Assembly (NCBI RefSeq): GCF_000826105.1
Contig: NZ_CCYK01000007.1
Location: 310,001-374,000, forward strand
Origin: Pseudomonas massiliensis
Lineage (GTDB): Bacteria; Pseudomonadota; Gammaproteobacteria; Pseudomonadales; Pseudomonadaceae
DNA length: 64,000 nucleotides
Direction of reading: 5' to 3'
The stretch's first letter is position 1; every line of letters begins with the position of its first letter. The position numbers were made by a program, and so were the translations under genes. Positions 62,565 to 64,000 of the stretch are shown here, in pieces. The notes under the pieces were generated by a model. The model had not been told where the DNA came from and did not search any database. It was given only the letters and a program-made list of their open reading frames with translations.

Positions 62565-63002
62565 TTACTTGCGTTTCAACCCATATTGCTCGTCGAGCAT
62601 GCCCGGCATGTCCGGCCCCTTGGGGGCGTAATCCTTCGGCGCTTCATGATCCTTGGGCGGGGTCAGCCGGTCACGGCTCGAAGCGCTCGGCTCGGCGTGC
62701 AGGGCCGCCAACAGGCGCTGGCGTGTCAGTTCGTCGGTAGCCAGCTGATTGGCGCCTTCGGCCAGGTGTTCCTGAACCTCCTGGTAGCTCTGGGTCAGCT
62801 TCTTGACCAGCACCGCTGTGCTGTTGAAGTGGGTAACCACCTCGTGCTGATAGTTATCGAATTTCTGCTGCAGCTCATCCAGCTGGCGCTGGGTGCCGCC
62901 GGGCACGGCGTTAGGGGCCAGGCGTGCAATGAGGAAGCCGGCGACCAGGCCCACCACGAGGGCCAGTGTGGGTAGCAACCAAACCAAGAGCGAGAGTTCC
63001 AC
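62565..63002 (-). CDS. yhcB: YhcB/ZapG family protein (DUF1043)
   Basis: 145 residues. N-terminal membrane helix (about 5-27), then a coiled coil with HFNSTAVLVKKLTQSYQEVQ and a Pro/Lys-rich tail. YhcB links cell division, elongation and envelope synthesis in E. coli. Starts with GTG 63002, after GAGGA with 7-base spacing. Confidence 0.93.
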   Translation of the reverse strand: MELSLLVWLLPTLALVVGLVAGFLIARLAPNAVPGGTQRQLDELQQKFDNYQHEVVTHFNSTAVLVKKLTQSYQEVQEHLAEGANQLATDELTRQRLLAALHAEPSASSRDRLTPPKDHEAPKDYAPKGPDMPGMLDEQYGLKRK

Positions 63003-63147
63003 GAGTCCTTCCTCTGTAAACGACTTTGCATTACGTTAACGGCTCGAACCCGCGCTGTATACCGCAAGGCGTCAATACCGCCTGCCCACGGGCACAAACC
63101 ACTAGCTAGACGAGTCGACCCTGGCCAGGGTCACGGAGTTCATACCC

Positions 63148-63783
63148 TTGCTCATTCGTGAAAACCCCTTGATGCTCGATGGGCCGGTTGGCCAGCTCGA
63201 GGCGCTTTACCTTGAAGTTCCCCAGCCGCGAGGCCTGGCGCTGCTTTGCCATCCGAATCCGGAGCAGGGCGGCACCATGCTCAACAAGGTCATGTCCACG
63301 CTGCAGCGTACGGCCCGGGACGCCGGCTACATCACCCTGCGTTTCAACTACCGCGGCACGGGGAGCAGCGCCGGCAGCCACGACATGGACCTGGGAGAAG
63401 TGGACGACGCCAATGCCGCCGCCAACTGGCTACGCATTCGTCACCCAGGTCTGCCGCTGACACTCCTGGGCTTTTCCTTCGGTGGTTTCGTGGCGGCCAC
63501 CCTGGCCGGACGGCTGGAACGTCAAGGCGTGACGCTTGAGCACCTGTTCATGTGCGCTCCGGCCGTGATGCGGTTGCGTACCGAGGAACCGCTGCCGCGG
63601 CAGTGCCCGCTGACGGTGATCCAGCCTGATGCCGACGAGGTCGTCGAGCCTGCCCATGTGTACGAATGGTCCGCCGGGCTCGAGCGTCCTCATGAGTTGA
63701 TCAAAGTGGCGGAGTGCGGGCACTTCTTTCATGGCAAACTCACCGACCTGAAAGATCTTGTTCTTCCGCGCCTTGCCCCCTGA
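63148..63783 (+). CDS. Alpha/beta hydrolase
   Basis: 211 residues. Nucleophile motif GFSFGGFVA, oxyanion-side HPNPEQGGTM, late His in ECGHFFHGKL. Substrate unknown. The start is a TTG at 63148 with GGAG 9 bases upstream; ATG 63172 is the alternative. Immediately before trpS, as in other pseudomonads. Confidence 0.88.
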   Translation: MLIRENPLMLDGPVGQLEALYLEVPQPRGLALLCHPNPEQGGTMLNKVMSTLQRTARDAGYITLRFNYRGTGSSAGSHDMDLGEVDDANAAANWLRIRHPGLPLTLLGFSFGGFVAATLAGRLERQGVTLEHLFMCAPAVMRLRTEEPLPRQCPLTVIQPDADEVVEPAHVYEWSAGLERPHELIKVAECGHFFHGKLTDLKDLVLPRLAP

Positions 63784-63806
63784 CCGCAGCCGATAAGCGA
63801 TTGCCC

Positions 63807-64000
63807 ATGACCACCCGTATTCTCACTGGTATCACCACCACCGGCACGCCCCACCTGGGCAACTATGCCGGCGCCATCCGCCCAGCCATCGAGGCCAGTC
63901 GTCAGCCTGGCATGGACTCGTACTACTTCCTGGCCGATTACCACGCCCTGATCAAATGCGACGACCCGCAGCGTATCCAGCGCTCGCGCCTGGAAATCGC
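63807..64000 (+). CDS. trpS: Tryptophan-tRNA ligase, 3'-truncated by the window
   Basis: The first 64 residues of a class I aminoacyl-tRNA synthetase: MTTRILTGITTTGTPHLGNY carries the HIGH-like TPHLGNY. The frame stays open to the end of the window, so about four fifths of the protein lies beyond it. ATG 63807. Confidence 0.93.
   Translation, partial: MTTRILTGITTTGTPHLGNYAGAIRPAIEASRQPGMDSYYFLADYHALIKCDDPQRIQRSRLEI

Overview
This 64 kb window is GC-rich Pseudomonas chromosome, almost entirely core genome. The diagnostic features are the order roxSR / gatCAB / mreBCD / maf / rng / yhdP / tldD / yjgA / pmbA / sodA / ptsO-rapZ-ptsN-hpf-rpoN-lptBAC-kdsCD / mlaFEDCB-ibaG-murA-hisGDC / algW / cysD-cysNC / trpS, the fused CysNC, the RegB/RegA-type RoxSR pair and Pseudomonas-style REP elements. 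From memory, gene order from about 14.5 kb to the end closely follows the PA4495-PA4439 stretch of P. aeruginosa PAO1. The species cannot be fixed from the sequence alone. No phage, insertion sequence, CRISPR array, tRNA or rRNA was seen.

Layout. 1-5.2 kb: truncated prfC, an EthD-like protein, a membrane-anchored SDR, a sigma54-type promoter driving an Ala/Gly-rich membrane protein plus a 24-residue hydrophobic peptide, then a metallo-beta-lactamase-fold hydrolase. 5.3-14.3 kb (minus strand): a di/oligopeptide uptake cluster with two binding proteins, an OprD-type porin and DppBCDF, with stem-loops between the exported components. 14.5-19 kb: a SIMPL-domain protein, RoxSR and an SbmA/BacA-like ABC protein. 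19.1-22.6 kb: a FadR-type regulator, a five-copy tandem array of REP doublets, kdgD and an AEC-family permease. 22.6-24 kb: a degenerate cation/Ca2+-exchanger-family protein and a short RlpA-like lipoprotein.

24-41 kb: gatCAB diverges from mreBCD-maf-rng-yhdP-nitrilase-tldD; then yjgA, pmbA and a Fur-box-controlled orfX-sodA pair that lacks the fagA-fumC genes found there in P. aeruginosa. 42-49 kb (minus): the LPS-transport / sigma54 / nitrogen-PTS block. 49.3-57.2 kb (plus): the Mla phospholipid-transport operon running into ibaG, murA and hisGDC. 57.3-64 kb: algW, a Nif3-like protein, sulfate activation (cysD, cysNC), yhcB, an alpha/beta hydrolase and the start of trpS.

The genes are dominated by cell-envelope construction (MreBCD, YhdP, LptABC, KdsCD, Mla, MurA, AlgW, YhcB) and by nutrient uptake and assimilation. 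I did not find a clearly new multi-gene system. The points most worth a second look are the sigma54-driven membrane protein/micropeptide unit, the exchanger lacking both family-defining glutamates, the AUU start of mreC, the REP-doublet array and the trimmed Fur-sodA operon.
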